From Phycisphaerae bacterium SM23_33 (GTDB lineage: Bacteria; Planctomycetota; Phycisphaerae; SM23-33), in the NCBI GenBank assembly GCA_001303665.1, contig LJUF01000297.1, positions 1 through 5,231 of the forward strand: a stretch of DNA of 5,231 bases. Direction: 5' to 3'. Below the pieces are notes generated by a model. The model saw only the letters and a list, made by a program, of their open reading frames with translations. It had not been told where the DNA came from and made no database searches. Below, in pieces: positions 1-5,194 of the stretch. Within the stretch, counting starts at the first letter, position 1. The number at the start of each line of letters is the position of its first letter. Made by a program: the position numbers and the translations under genes.

Positions 1-631
1 AGATCGCCCGCGGCCATCGCGGACGGCCCGCCGTTACGAGCCAGCCCGCGTACAGCGCCCCCATGACCGCCAGGAAGTCCAGGCCGGCGAACGTGGCCCC
101 CACCCACAACGGCTGGCCCGTGATGAGCTCGGCGCATCGACCGATTCCCTGCCCCACCAGATCACCCGCCAGCCACACCAGCGGGATGGACGTCCGCGCC
201 TGCACGAACACGGCGAGCACCGCGATGCTCAAGGCGGCCAGCCGTAGGACAGACCTGGCGGAGCCCGACCAGCCTGTCGCGATGCCCGCCAGCAGGACGG
301 CTGCCGCCAGGACGTTGACCGCCGGCGAACGCAACGCCGTCATCGCGATCGCCGCAATCACCGCCAGCGAAAGCCAGGCGATGGTCGCTACCGACCACTT
401 GCGCCCACGACAGCCGGCTACGGCCGCGAAGCCAAGAAGAACCCACGTCAGGGCACCTCGAAGGGAGTGGGCGAGCAGGCCGGTGGAGCCCGCGGCCACC
501 CACGCAGCCGCCAGGCCCCCGAGGGAACAGACAATCGCTGCCCACGGCACCCCGGGCGCGCGCGCGACTGGCTCCGACGAGTGATCGGAGCCAGGTCCAG
601 CTTGCTGGGAGTCGGTACCCACGCGGCCCAT
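1..631 (-). CDS. Multi-pass membrane protein, N-terminal part (runs off left edge)
   Basis: The minus strand is open from ATG at 631 to the window edge, giving 210 codons with no stop. After a hydrophilic N-terminus of about 28 residues come hydrophobic segments at roughly 31-50, 57-73, 79-99, 104-121, 128-146 and 180-199, separated by short Arg/Lys-containing loops such as CRGRKW and GSARS. This is what an inner-membrane protein with at least six helices looks like. I do not recognise the family; the conserved-looking part (residues 145-195, including TSIPLVWLAGD and TFAGLDFLAVMGALY) carries no catalytic motif I can name. The start is supported by an in-frame stop (TAG) at 641-643 and AGGA 7 nt upstream of the ATG; GTG at 634 is an alternative. 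It lies 104 bp downstream of the Cys-Pro heptad gene on the same strand, with a terminator between them, so co-transcription would need read-through. The C-terminus is outside the window. Confidence 0.75.
   Translation of the reverse strand, partial: MGRVGTDSQQAGPGSDHSSEPVARAPGVPWAAIVCSLGGLAAAWVAAGSTGLLAHSLRGALTWVLLGFAAVAGCRGRKWSVATIAWLSLAVIAAIAMTALRSPAVNVLAAAVLLAGIATGWSGSARSVLRLAALSIAVLAVFVQARTSIPLVWLAGDLVGQGIGRCAELITGQPLWVGATFAGLDFLAVMGALYAGWLVTAGRPRWPRAI
568..594. repeat. Perfect 10-bp inverted repeat inside the membrane-protein N-terminus
   Basis: The arms CTGGCTCCGA (568-577) and TCGGAGCCAG (585-594) are perfectly complementary across a 7-nt loop. In the minus-strand mRNA this hairpin falls about 37-63 nt after the start codon, in the hydrophilic leader (residues about 13-22). 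There is no T-run on either strand, so it is not an intrinsic terminator. It could affect early translation or be a protein-binding palindrome; the sequence does not decide. Confidence 0.55.
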
Positions 632-637
632 CACGTC

Positions 638-643
638 ATCCTA
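638..643 (-). promoter_or_regulatory. TAGGAT: ribosome binding site or leaderless -10 element for the membrane protein
   Basis: Reading the minus strand, TAGGATGACGTG directly precedes the ATG at 631. AGGA with a 7-nt spacer can serve as a weak Shine-Dalgarno. The same bases form TAGGAT, four of six matches to a sigma-70 -10 hexamer, placed so that transcription would start at or next to the ATG, as in leaderless genes. No convincing -35 hexamer is visible upstream; 17 nt away lies the T-rich tail of the preceding terminator. Which role applies cannot be decided here. Confidence 0.35.
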
Positions 644-658
644 GCACCGCCCGGCGCG

Positions 659-692
659 AAGAAAAAGAGGCGGTCGGTCGATTCCGACCGCC
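659..692 (-). terminator. Intrinsic terminator of the Cys-Pro heptad gene
   Basis: A perfect 9-bp stem, GGCGGTCGG (669-677) with CCGACCGCC (684-692), closes a 6-nt loop. On the minus strand it is followed immediately by TCTTTTTCTT (668 to 659). It begins 44 nt after the TAG stop of the heptad-repeat gene, where a Rho-independent terminator is expected, and it sits 28 nt before the next minus-strand start, so it separates the two transcription units. On the plus strand there is no T-run after the stem, so it works in one direction only. Confidence 0.88.
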
Positions 693-735
693 CCTTCCTG
701 GCGCCTCAGGGGAGGTCACTCCCCGTCAGATCACC

Positions 736-2559
736 CTATTGGGCATTGTTCCCGGGCGGGCAATTGGTCCCCGCAGCCGGGCAGTTCGTCACGACAGTCG
801 GGCACGCGGTCTCGATGGCCGGACAGCGAGTCTCCTCGTCCGGGCAACGGGTGTACTGATGCGGGCACTTCGTGACATCGGTCCCCGGGGGACAGTTGGT
901 GGGGATAGGCGGGCACGTTGTCGAGGCCCACGGGCACCACGTGTCGATCGGTGGACACGCCGTCCCGTTGGACGGGCACTGCGTTGGTTCCGCCGGACAG
1001 TGCGTCGGCTTGACCGGGCACTTCGTTCTCTCCGGGGGACAGCGCGTCTCGTCCGCCGGGCACTTGGTCCAGGCGGGCGGACACCTGGTCTCCTCAGCTG
1101 GGCAGAGGGTCGTCAGGATGGGACACTCCGTCCTCGCCGGCGGACACTTGGTGTCCACCGTGGTGCAGAACGTCTCCGCCGGCGGGCAAGATGTCCATTC
1201 CGGCGGACATTCCGTTGCCACCGCCGGACAGAGCGTCTCGCCCTCGGGACACTCTGTTTCGGTGATGGGACATTCGGTTTGGACCGCCGGGCACTTCGTC
1301 TCCTCTACCGGGCAGGTCGTATCCCCCTCGGGACAGCTCGTCTCAGCGACCGGGCATTCGGTCTCCTCCGGCGGGCAGTTAGTCTCGACGGGCGGACATT
1401 GCGTTTCCCCTTTGGGACACTCCGTCTCGATCGGCGGACACTCCGTCTCGACGAGCGGGCACTTCGTCTGCTCCAGCGGGCACGTCGTATCTACTTCGGG
1501 ACAGCTCGTCTCCGCGACCGGGCATTCGGTCTCCTCCGGCGGGCAGCTAGTCTCCACGGGGGGACACTGCGTTTCCCCTTTGGGACACTCCGTCTCGATC
1601 GGCGGACATTCCGTCTCGACGACGGGACACTTGGTCTCCCTTGGTGGACACGCCGTGTCAACGTGCGGGCAGGCGGTCTCCACAACGGGACACCTCGTGC
1701 CCCACGGCGGGCACTTAGTCAACTCCAAGGGACACCTGGTCTCAGGCGCAGGGCACTCCGTTTGCACCGGCGGGCACTTGGTCGTCTCCGACGGGCACTT
1801 GGTGGGTTCCGGTTCCGCCGGACACTGCGTGGCGATCACCGGGCAGCTTGTGGGCACGGGGTCAACCGGGCATTTGGTCTCCCTAGGCGGGCACTGCGTT
1901 TCGACATGGGGGCAGAGGGTGGCGACCTCGGGGCACCTCGTGCCCAAGGGCGGGCACTTCGTCGATTCCGGTGGGCAGTACGTCTCTTTGTCGGCGCACC
2001 AGGTATCCTTCGGCGGGCACTGCGTTGGCTCCATCGGGCATTTGGTGTCGGCCGGCGGGCACGCTGTGCGCACGGGCGGGCAGGTGGTGTCCACGAGAGG
2101 GCATCGTGTCTCGGCCGGGGGGCACTTCGTCGGTGCCGGAGGGCACTTGGTGGTCTCAGGGGGGCACCAAGTCTCCCTGGTGGGACACTGGGTGAGTTCG
2201 GCCGGGCAGGTCGTTTGTGACGGTGGGCACCAGGTTTCCCCCGGAGGGCATTTGGTCGGGCTCACCGGGCAGTGGGTTTCCTTCTCCGGGCACGTCGTCC
2301 GGGCAGGCGGGCATTTCGTCGCGACCTCCGGGCAGAGGGTCTCGCGCTCCGGGCATATGGTGCTCTCCGGTGGGCATTTCGTCTGAATCGTCGGACATCG
2401 CGTCTGGATGGCTGGACAGTTGGTCAGTGCGACAGCATCAGCGGTCACCCTTCGGTTGGGCTTATCGCTGTCCTTGGCTGCCGAAGCCGTTGAGATGGTG
2501 CAGACCAGACATCCCACAGCCACCAGACACAACATACAGCGGAGTGATCTGCGATTCAT
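736..2559 (-). CDS. Secreted Cys-Pro heptad-repeat protein (79 x TxCPxxx)
   Basis: The product is 607 residues. Residues 1-27 form a Sec-type signal peptide: MNRR, a hydrophobic core, then AxA before Ala28, with likely cleavage 27/28. A short polar linker (28-45) leads into 79 uninterrupted heptads of consensus T-x-C-P-x-x-x, with a tail ending NNAQ. Every heptad keeps its Cys; only two lose the Pro (WCADKE and FCTTVD), and three are 9 residues long. Glu, Lys and extra Pro are common at the variable positions. There are no His ligands, no membrane anchor and no sorting motif. The start at 2559 is chosen over 2592 or 2565 because AAGGAG lies 7 nt upstream. Codon third positions of Cys (TGC/TGT) and Pro vary freely, as expected if this frame is the coding one. 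I know no named family for it. A disulfide-linked structural or envelope protein is inferred from composition only; metal or thiol chemistry is an alternative. It diverges from the ELWxxDGT gene and ends in its own terminator. Confidence 0.9.
   Translation of the reverse strand: MNRRSLRCMLCLVAVGCLVCTISTASAAKDSDKPNRRVTADAVALTNCPAIQTRCPTIQTKCPPESTICPERETLCPEVATKCPPARTTCPEKETHCPVSPTKCPPGETWCPPSQTTCPAELTQCPTRETWCPPETTKCPPAPTKCPPAETRCPLVDTTCPPVRTACPPADTKCPMEPTQCPPKDTWCADKETYCPPESTKCPPLGTRCPEVATLCPHVETQCPPRETKCPVDPVPTSCPVIATQCPAEPEPTKCPSETTKCPPVQTECPAPETRCPLELTKCPPWGTRCPVVETACPHVDTACPPRETKCPVVETECPPIETECPKGETQCPPVETSCPPEETECPVAETSCPEVDTTCPLEQTKCPLVETECPPIETECPKGETQCPPVETNCPPEETECPVAETSCPEGDTTCPVEETKCPAVQTECPITETECPEGETLCPAVATECPPEWTSCPPAETFCTTVDTKCPPARTECPILTTLCPAEETRCPPAWTKCPADETRCPPERTKCPVKPTHCPAEPTQCPSNGTACPPIDTWCPWASTTCPPIPTNCPPGTDVTKCPHQYTRCPDEETRCPAIETACPTVVTNCPAAGTNCPPGNNAQ
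748..2424 (-). repeat. 21-bp tandem repeat array encoding 79 TxCPxxx heptads
   Basis: The array occupies residues 46-604 with a 21-bp period. The invariant core is Thr, one variable residue, Cys, Pro; the three residues after Pro and the one before Cys vary. The period slips by 6 bp at three places, giving 9-residue units at 1852-1878 (TKCPVDPVP), 1804-1830 (TQCPAEPEP) and 874-900 (TNCPPGTDV). All other units are exactly seven residues. Because 21 is divisible by three and the core rarely produces stops, several other frames on both strands are also open here; these are artefacts of the repeat. Confidence 0.95.
1300..1635 (-). repeat. Tandem segmental duplication of eight heptads (2 x 168 bp)
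   Basis: Heptads 38-45 (1468-1635) and 46-53 (1300-1467) are near-identical in order: both run TKCP, TECPPIE, TECPKGE, TQCPPVE, T(S/N)CPPEE, TECPVAE, TSCPE, TTCP. Landmarks in the DNA repeat at exactly 168 bp (for example the GGACAGCTCGTCTC start at 1331 and 1499). A more diverged duplication, offset by 243 bp, links heptads 23-27 with 34-38 (shared CACCTCGTGCCC at 1691 and 1934). The array has therefore grown by duplicating blocks as well as single units. Confidence 0.85.
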
Positions 2560-2566
2560 GGCCATA

Positions 2567-2572
2567 CTCCTT
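2567..2572 (-). promoter_or_regulatory. Ribosome binding site AAGGAG of the heptad-repeat gene
   Basis: On the minus strand, AAGGAG is followed by the 7-nt spacer TATGGCC and then ATG at 2559. The upstream in-frame ATG at 2565 is only 1 nt from the motif and the one at 2592 lies before it, so this site selects 2559. Confidence 0.85.
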
Positions 2573-2734
2573 ACTGCTAGGTCCCTCGCCAACTGGACTT
2601 ACGAAGCGAACCACACGCCGGTCGAACGCATCCGGGCTTTGCACGCTGTTGACTCTGCAAGATGCTGATCTCGCTTTTGCATGTCGGCGACCTGAAGCGC
2701 CGTGGCAGGCGCGTCGGCCAGAACATCCGGGTCA

Positions 2735-2800
2735 CCGCAATTGTTCATCAACCCCGGACTTCTGACAATAGGGGTTTTCCCGCATGTGCGGGAATTGCGG
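2735..2800. repeat. Nested inverted repeats, possible three-way-junction RNA or DNA element
   Basis: Three complementary pairs nest in 66 bp. An outer stem pairs CCGCAATT (2735-2742) with AATTGCGG (2793-2800). Inside it, AACCCC (2750-2755) pairs with GGGGTT (2771-2776). Directly abutting that is the palindrome TTCCCGCA-TG-TGCGGGAA (2777-2794). The outer stem and the palindrome share two A residues, so an RNA fold would use a 5-bp CCCGC/GCGGG stem with an AUGU loop. On the minus strand it would lie about 175-240 nt before the heptad gene start, as part of a leader. I recognise no known riboswitch or ribozyme core. A cruciform or protein-binding site is equally possible. Confidence 0.4.
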
Positions 2801-2825
2801 CCTGTGCCGTCTGGCCGGGGGGATG

Positions 2826-2910
2826 GGCCCGGCGCAACCGGACGCGGCCCGGCGTGCCGATCGCGGGGACACGAGAGGGTGAAGGGAGGGCCGGGCCGAA
2901 TCGCGGGGAC
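2826..2910. repeat. Helically phased direct repeats upstream of the promoter
   Basis: GGCCCGGCG occurs at 2826-2834 and again at 2846-2854, a spacing of 20 bp. ATCGCGGGGAC occurs at 2860-2870 and 2900-2910, a spacing of 40 bp. Both spacings are close to whole numbers of helical turns, and the pairs end 35 bp before the -35 box. They could be activator sites for the plus-strand gene, or chance in GC-rich DNA. Confidence 0.35.
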
Positions 2911-2944
2911 GGCACCAGACGCCGCTCAGCACGGGGCGCGGGCG

Positions 2945-2973
2945 TTGACCGCTCAGCCGGTCGGCCGTATCAT
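2945..2973 (+). promoter_or_regulatory. Sigma-70 promoter for the ELWxxDGT gene
   Basis: TTGACC (2945-2950) and TATCAT (2968-2973) are separated by exactly 17 bp; each matches its consensus hexamer at five of six positions. Transcription would begin near 2980, leaving a leader of about 90 nt before the ATG at 3069. A short inverted repeat, GACCG (2947-2951) with CGGTC (2958-2962), overlaps the -35 box and spacer and could be an operator. Confidence 0.65.
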
Positions 2974-3057
2974 TAACAGTACGTCGTGGTCGGCCTGGAG
3001 CCTGGCTTGCGAGTTGCGGCCCCGGCTTCGCCGGCGCACACGAGCTTTCCATCCAAC

Positions 3058-3062
3058 GGAGG
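3058..3062 (+). promoter_or_regulatory. Ribosome binding site GGAGG of the ELWxxDGT gene
   Basis: GGAGG, continuing as GGAGGGG, lies 6 nt upstream of the ATG at 3069 and fixes that start. Confidence 0.8.
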
Positions 3063-3068
3063 GGTGGA

Positions 3069-4232
3069 ATGGCCGAAGTGAGCCCTATTTCGCCATGCTG
3101 GGATGCCCTGGAGCGGCGCATTCTCCTTTCCTCGCCTCCGGCGGCCGTCGCTGACACGTTCGAGGCGGAGGAGGATACGCTGCTGGTGGTTGCGGCGCCC
3201 GGTGTGCTGGGCAACGACACGGACGACGACGGCGACCCCCTCGCCGCCGTGCTGGTGAGCGGCCCCGACCACGGGGAGCTGACGCTGGACGCCGACGGCT
3301 CGTTCACCTACATGCCGGCTGCCGCCTTCAACGACTCCGACAGCTTCACCTACTTCGCCAACGACGGCCAGTACGACTCGAACGCCGCTGCGGTGACGAT
3401 TCACGTCGCCCCCGCAGGGCTCGTCAAGGACGTCTACGGCGGCCCCGGCGGCGCGACACCCACGGGCTTCGTCTCTATCGGCGGGGTCGTCTACTTCAGC
3501 GCTGAAGACGCCGACCACGGCCGCGAGCTGTGGAAAAGCGACGGCACCGACGTCGGCACGGTGATGGTCAAGGACATCAACCCGGACGCCGCAAGCTCGC
3601 AGCCGGACTTCCTGACCAACGTGAACGGGACGCTCTTCTTCGCGGCCGACGACGGCACCCACGGAGTGGAGCTCTGGAAGAGCGACGGGACCGAGCCGGG
3701 AACGGTGATGGTCAAGGACATCCAACCGGACGCGGCGGGCTCCTGGCCGAACGTCCTGACGGCCCTGAACGGGACGCTCTTCTTCGCCGCCGACGACGGA
3801 ACGCACGGCGAGGAGCTCTGGAAGAGCGACGGCAGCGAAGCCAACACGGTGATGGTCAAGGACATCGACCCCGACGCCGAATCCTCCTATCCGGATGAGC
3901 TGACGGTCGTGGGCGGGACGCTGTTCTTCATCGCCGACGACGGCACCTGCGGGCAGGAGCTGTGGAAGAGCGACGGCAGCGAAGCCAACACGGTCCTGGT
4001 CAAAGACATCTACGCCGGCGACCAGCAATCCGAGCCCTGCTTCCTGACGAACCTCAACGGCACACTGGTTTTCAACGCCAACGACGGTACCCACGGCTGG
4101 GAGCTGTGGAAGAGCAACGGGACCGGCGCCGGCACCGTGCTGGTCAAGGACATCTTCCCGGATTCGGGCAGTTCTGATCCGGACTCGCTGGCCGCCGTGG
4201 GCGGGGCAGTCTTCTTCTGCGCCGACGACTGA
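3069..4232 (+). CDS. LEPR-XLL-type surface protein with Ig-like module and ELWxxDGT repeats, interrupted
   Basis: The frame encodes 387 residues and ends at TGA 4230-4232. Residues 13-22 (ALERRILLSS) are a variant of the LEPR-XLL N-terminal motif of planctomycete exported proteins. Residues 28-114 resemble a cadherin/Ig-like 'tandem-95' module, with VLGNDTDDDGDPL, then GSFTYMPA and DSFTYFANDG. From about 118 the protein is a series of 48-residue ELWxxDGT repeats, with ELW at 153, 201, 249, 297 and 345; each unit runs ELWKSDGT, VKDI, a turn, then G-TLFF-ADDGTHG. Such repeats are known in secreted bacterial proteins; a beta-propeller fold is inferred. The stop falls exactly where a repeat should read ADDGT, so the native protein continued downstream. 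A promoter and ribosome binding site are intact, so a truncated product could still be made. It is probably surface-exposed; its partner or ligand is unknown. Confidence 0.8.
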   Translation: MAEVSPISPCWDALERRILLSSPPAAVADTFEAEEDTLLVVAAPGVLGNDTDDDGDPLAAVLVSGPDHGELTLDADGSFTYMPAAAFNDSDSFTYFANDGQYDSNAAAVTIHVAPAGLVKDVYGGPGGATPTGFVSIGGVVYFSAEDADHGRELWKSDGTDVGTVMVKDINPDAASSQPDFLTNVNGTLFFAADDGTHGVELWKSDGTEPGTVMVKDIQPDAAGSWPNVLTALNGTLFFAADDGTHGEELWKSDGSEANTVMVKDIDPDAESSYPDELTVVGGTLFFIADDGTCGQELWKSDGSEANTVLVKDIYAGDQQSEPCFLTNLNGTLVFNANDGTHGWELWKSNGTGAGTVLVKDIFPDSGSSDPDSLAAVGGAVFFCADD

Positions 4233-4573
4233 ACGAACGGCTGGGAGCTGTGGAGGACGGCACCCACGGCTGGGAGCTGTGGAAGTCCGACGGCACCGAG
4301 GCCGGCACCGTGCTGGTCAAGGACATCCTCCCCGGCAGCGGGTCTGCGGACCCCTTCCCCCTGACCGGCGTGAACGGGATGCTGTACTTCACGGCCGACG
4401 ACGGCGTCCACGGCCGGGAGCTGTGGCGGTCCGACGGCAGCGAAGCCGGCACCGGGATGGACGCCGACATCGATCCCGGCGGCACAGGCGCGTATCCGGT
4501 AGGCCTGACCGAGGGGGCGGGCACGCTGTGGTTCAACGCCGACGACGGCCAAGTCGGCCGGGAGCTCTGGCGC
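3525..4573 (+). repeat. ELWxxDGT repeat array, 144-bp units
   Basis: Units begin at 3525, 3669, 3813, 3957, 4101 and 4245, exactly 144 bp apart, then at 4274, 4418 and 4562, again 144 bp apart. The only break in register is the 29-bp step between 4245 and 4274. Counting those two as one damaged unit gives eight ELW motifs. Eight would suit a closed beta-propeller, which is inference. Confidence 0.9.
4227..4255 (+). other. Inactivating lesion: in-register TGA plus 29-bp near-duplication
   Basis: Positions 4227-4253 (GAC TGA ACG AAC GGC ...) align with 4256-4282 (GAC GGC ACC CAC GGC ...) at 23 of 27 bases, at an offset of 29 bp, which is not a multiple of three. The first copy has TGA where other repeats have a glycine codon (GGA or GGC). 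Deleting 4227-4255 joins CAD to DGTHGWELWKSDGT in frame and leaves a single 698-residue frame to 5194. The four mismatches argue against a very recent exact duplication. An out-of-frame deletion between neighbouring repeat units, or an assembly collapse, would look the same. Confidence 0.8.
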
Positions 4574-5194
4574 CGCATCCCCCCGCTGACCCTGCCCGAG
4601 CCCCAGGGCCTTGGCGCCCACGAGCGGGGCCAGATCTACCCCCTCGGCTGGATCGGGGGCGACCCGGGCACGTTGGTGGACGTGTTGAACTACGGGCCGA
4701 CCGGCTGGGCGCACCTTGCCGACGACGCGCCCGTGGAGGATTTCGTCCACAACTGGGACACGGCCGCCGCACCGCTGGGTTGGCACTGCTTCGTTGCGGT
4801 CGGCGTGCGCAGCGGCCGCTCCATCCTGGCCAACAGCCCCGGCTGGATCGAGCTGGTCGAGCCGGCTGGCGCTGGCGCGGCGGCGGGCGCAGCGCCGGCC
4901 GGCACCGTCCACCTGACGGACCTGAGCCCCACCGGCGCGACTACGGCAGCGGAGAGCACCCTTTCCTCGGGTGCGCCCGAAACAAGCAGCCCCGGCCGGA
5001 AGGCCGGGGTTCGGTTGCTTCGAACGCCCACAGAGGCCCGAACCCCCGGCCTTCCGGCCGGGGCTATGATCCCCAAGCCCACCGCGTCGCATCCGTTCTG
5101 CCGCTCCTTGACCGGCACCGGGCCGGCAATCGGCCCGCTCGAGATGCTTCTTGCCGGTACAGACCCCCGGTTGGACTCGCTTGAGCCGGCCTAG
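4250..5194 (+). pseudogene. Displaced C-terminal part of the ELWxxDGT surface protein
   Basis: This frame (formally GTG at 4250, 314 residues) continues the interrupted gene. ELW motifs stand at residues 9, 57 and 105, keeping the 48-residue spacing; the last is a half unit ending ELWRR. Residues about 111-204 form a different module (GLGAHERGQIYPLGWIGGDPG to SPGWIELVEP) that looks like a beta-sandwich; I cannot name its family. An Ala/Gly/Thr-rich stretch follows, then residues 247-272 are encoded by the REP-like hairpin pair, and the frame stops at TAG 5192. Independent translation is unlikely: GTG 4250 is only 2 nt after the purine-rich GGGAG, and the next start, ATG 4376, has no clear ribosome binding site. 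The sequence past the hairpins is probably not native protein. Confidence 0.7.
4988..5065. repeat. REP/BIME-like inverted pair of GC-rich hairpins
   Basis: Two hairpins lie in opposite orientation: CCCCGGCC-GGAA-GGCCGGGG at 4990-5009 and CCCCGGCC-TTCC-GGCCGGGG at 5044-5063. Each has an 8-bp stem and 4-nt loop; the first loop is GNRA-type. Flanks match too, so arms 4988-5014 and 5038-5065 are complementary over 27 bp apart from one extra C, around a 23-nt loop. This is the layout of a bacterial interspersed palindromic element. There is no T-run, so it is not a standard terminator, though it may halt transcription or protect a 3' end. It overlaps the open frame of the upstream gene. A smaller hairpin (GGGCCG-N5-CGGCCC) lies at 5120-5136. 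Confidence 0.8.

Larger units (their letters stand above)
2560..3068. other. Divergent intergenic region of 509 bp
   Basis: This stretch separates the two divergent genes. ORFs that cross it have no ribosome binding site or recognisable protein. I see no tRNA or rRNA. What it holds is a ribosome binding site on the left (2567-2572), a short TTGCA/TGCAA inverted repeat (2639-2643 with 2656-2660), a nested inverted-repeat cluster (2735-2800), phased direct repeats (2826-2910), a sigma-70 promoter (2945-2973) and a ribosome binding site on the right. A 5-bp GC hairpin, CCGGC-TTC-GCCGG (3022-3034), lies in the right-hand leader. I could not find a convincing promoter for the minus-strand gene. 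Confidence 0.7.

Noticed and set aside
63..584. Plus-strand frame at the left end
   Set aside because: Its product is an Ala/Arg/Pro/Thr-rich antisense shadow. The minus frame over the same bases gives clean transmembrane helices and a start with a plausible ribosome binding site.
872..2386. Long plus-strand frame encoding GGHxVS heptads (and a second plus-strand frame 739-2220)
   Set aside because: Both are antisense to the Cys-Pro gene and exist because of the 21-bp period. They have no signal peptide or credible ribosome binding site, whereas the minus frame has a ribosome binding site, signal peptide and terminator.
748..2424. CRISPR array
   Set aside because: The repeat is a continuous 21-bp coding period with no spacers, and third-position variation fits protein coding.
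2500..2559. Lipoprotein signal for the heptad protein (Cys at residues 8, 11, 17 and 20)
   Set aside because: None of these Cys has a good lipobox; an AxA signal peptidase I site before Ala28 fits better.
2777..2794. Single CRISPR-like repeat (palindrome TTCCCGCATGTGCGGGAA resembles a type I repeat stem)
   Set aside because: There is one copy only, with no second repeat, spacer or cas gene in the window.
2735..2800. Hammerhead ribozyme, prompted by the three-way junction and a TTGATGA on the minus strand
   Set aside because: The CUGANGA and GAAA core elements are not in the required positions on either strand.
2973..4094. Minus-strand frame of 373 codons opposite the ELWxxDGT gene
   Set aside because: It is a mirror of the 144-bp repeats, resembles no protein and overlaps a well-supported plus-strand gene with motifs in register.
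4230..4232. TGA read as selenocysteine or by programmed read-through
   Set aside because: The frame is also shifted by the 29-bp step just after it, so reading through TGA would not restore the protein.
4010..5092. Minus-strand frame of 360 codons over the C-terminal region
   Set aside because: It runs through the hairpin pair and the antisense of ELWxxDGT units; its open state is explained by high GC.
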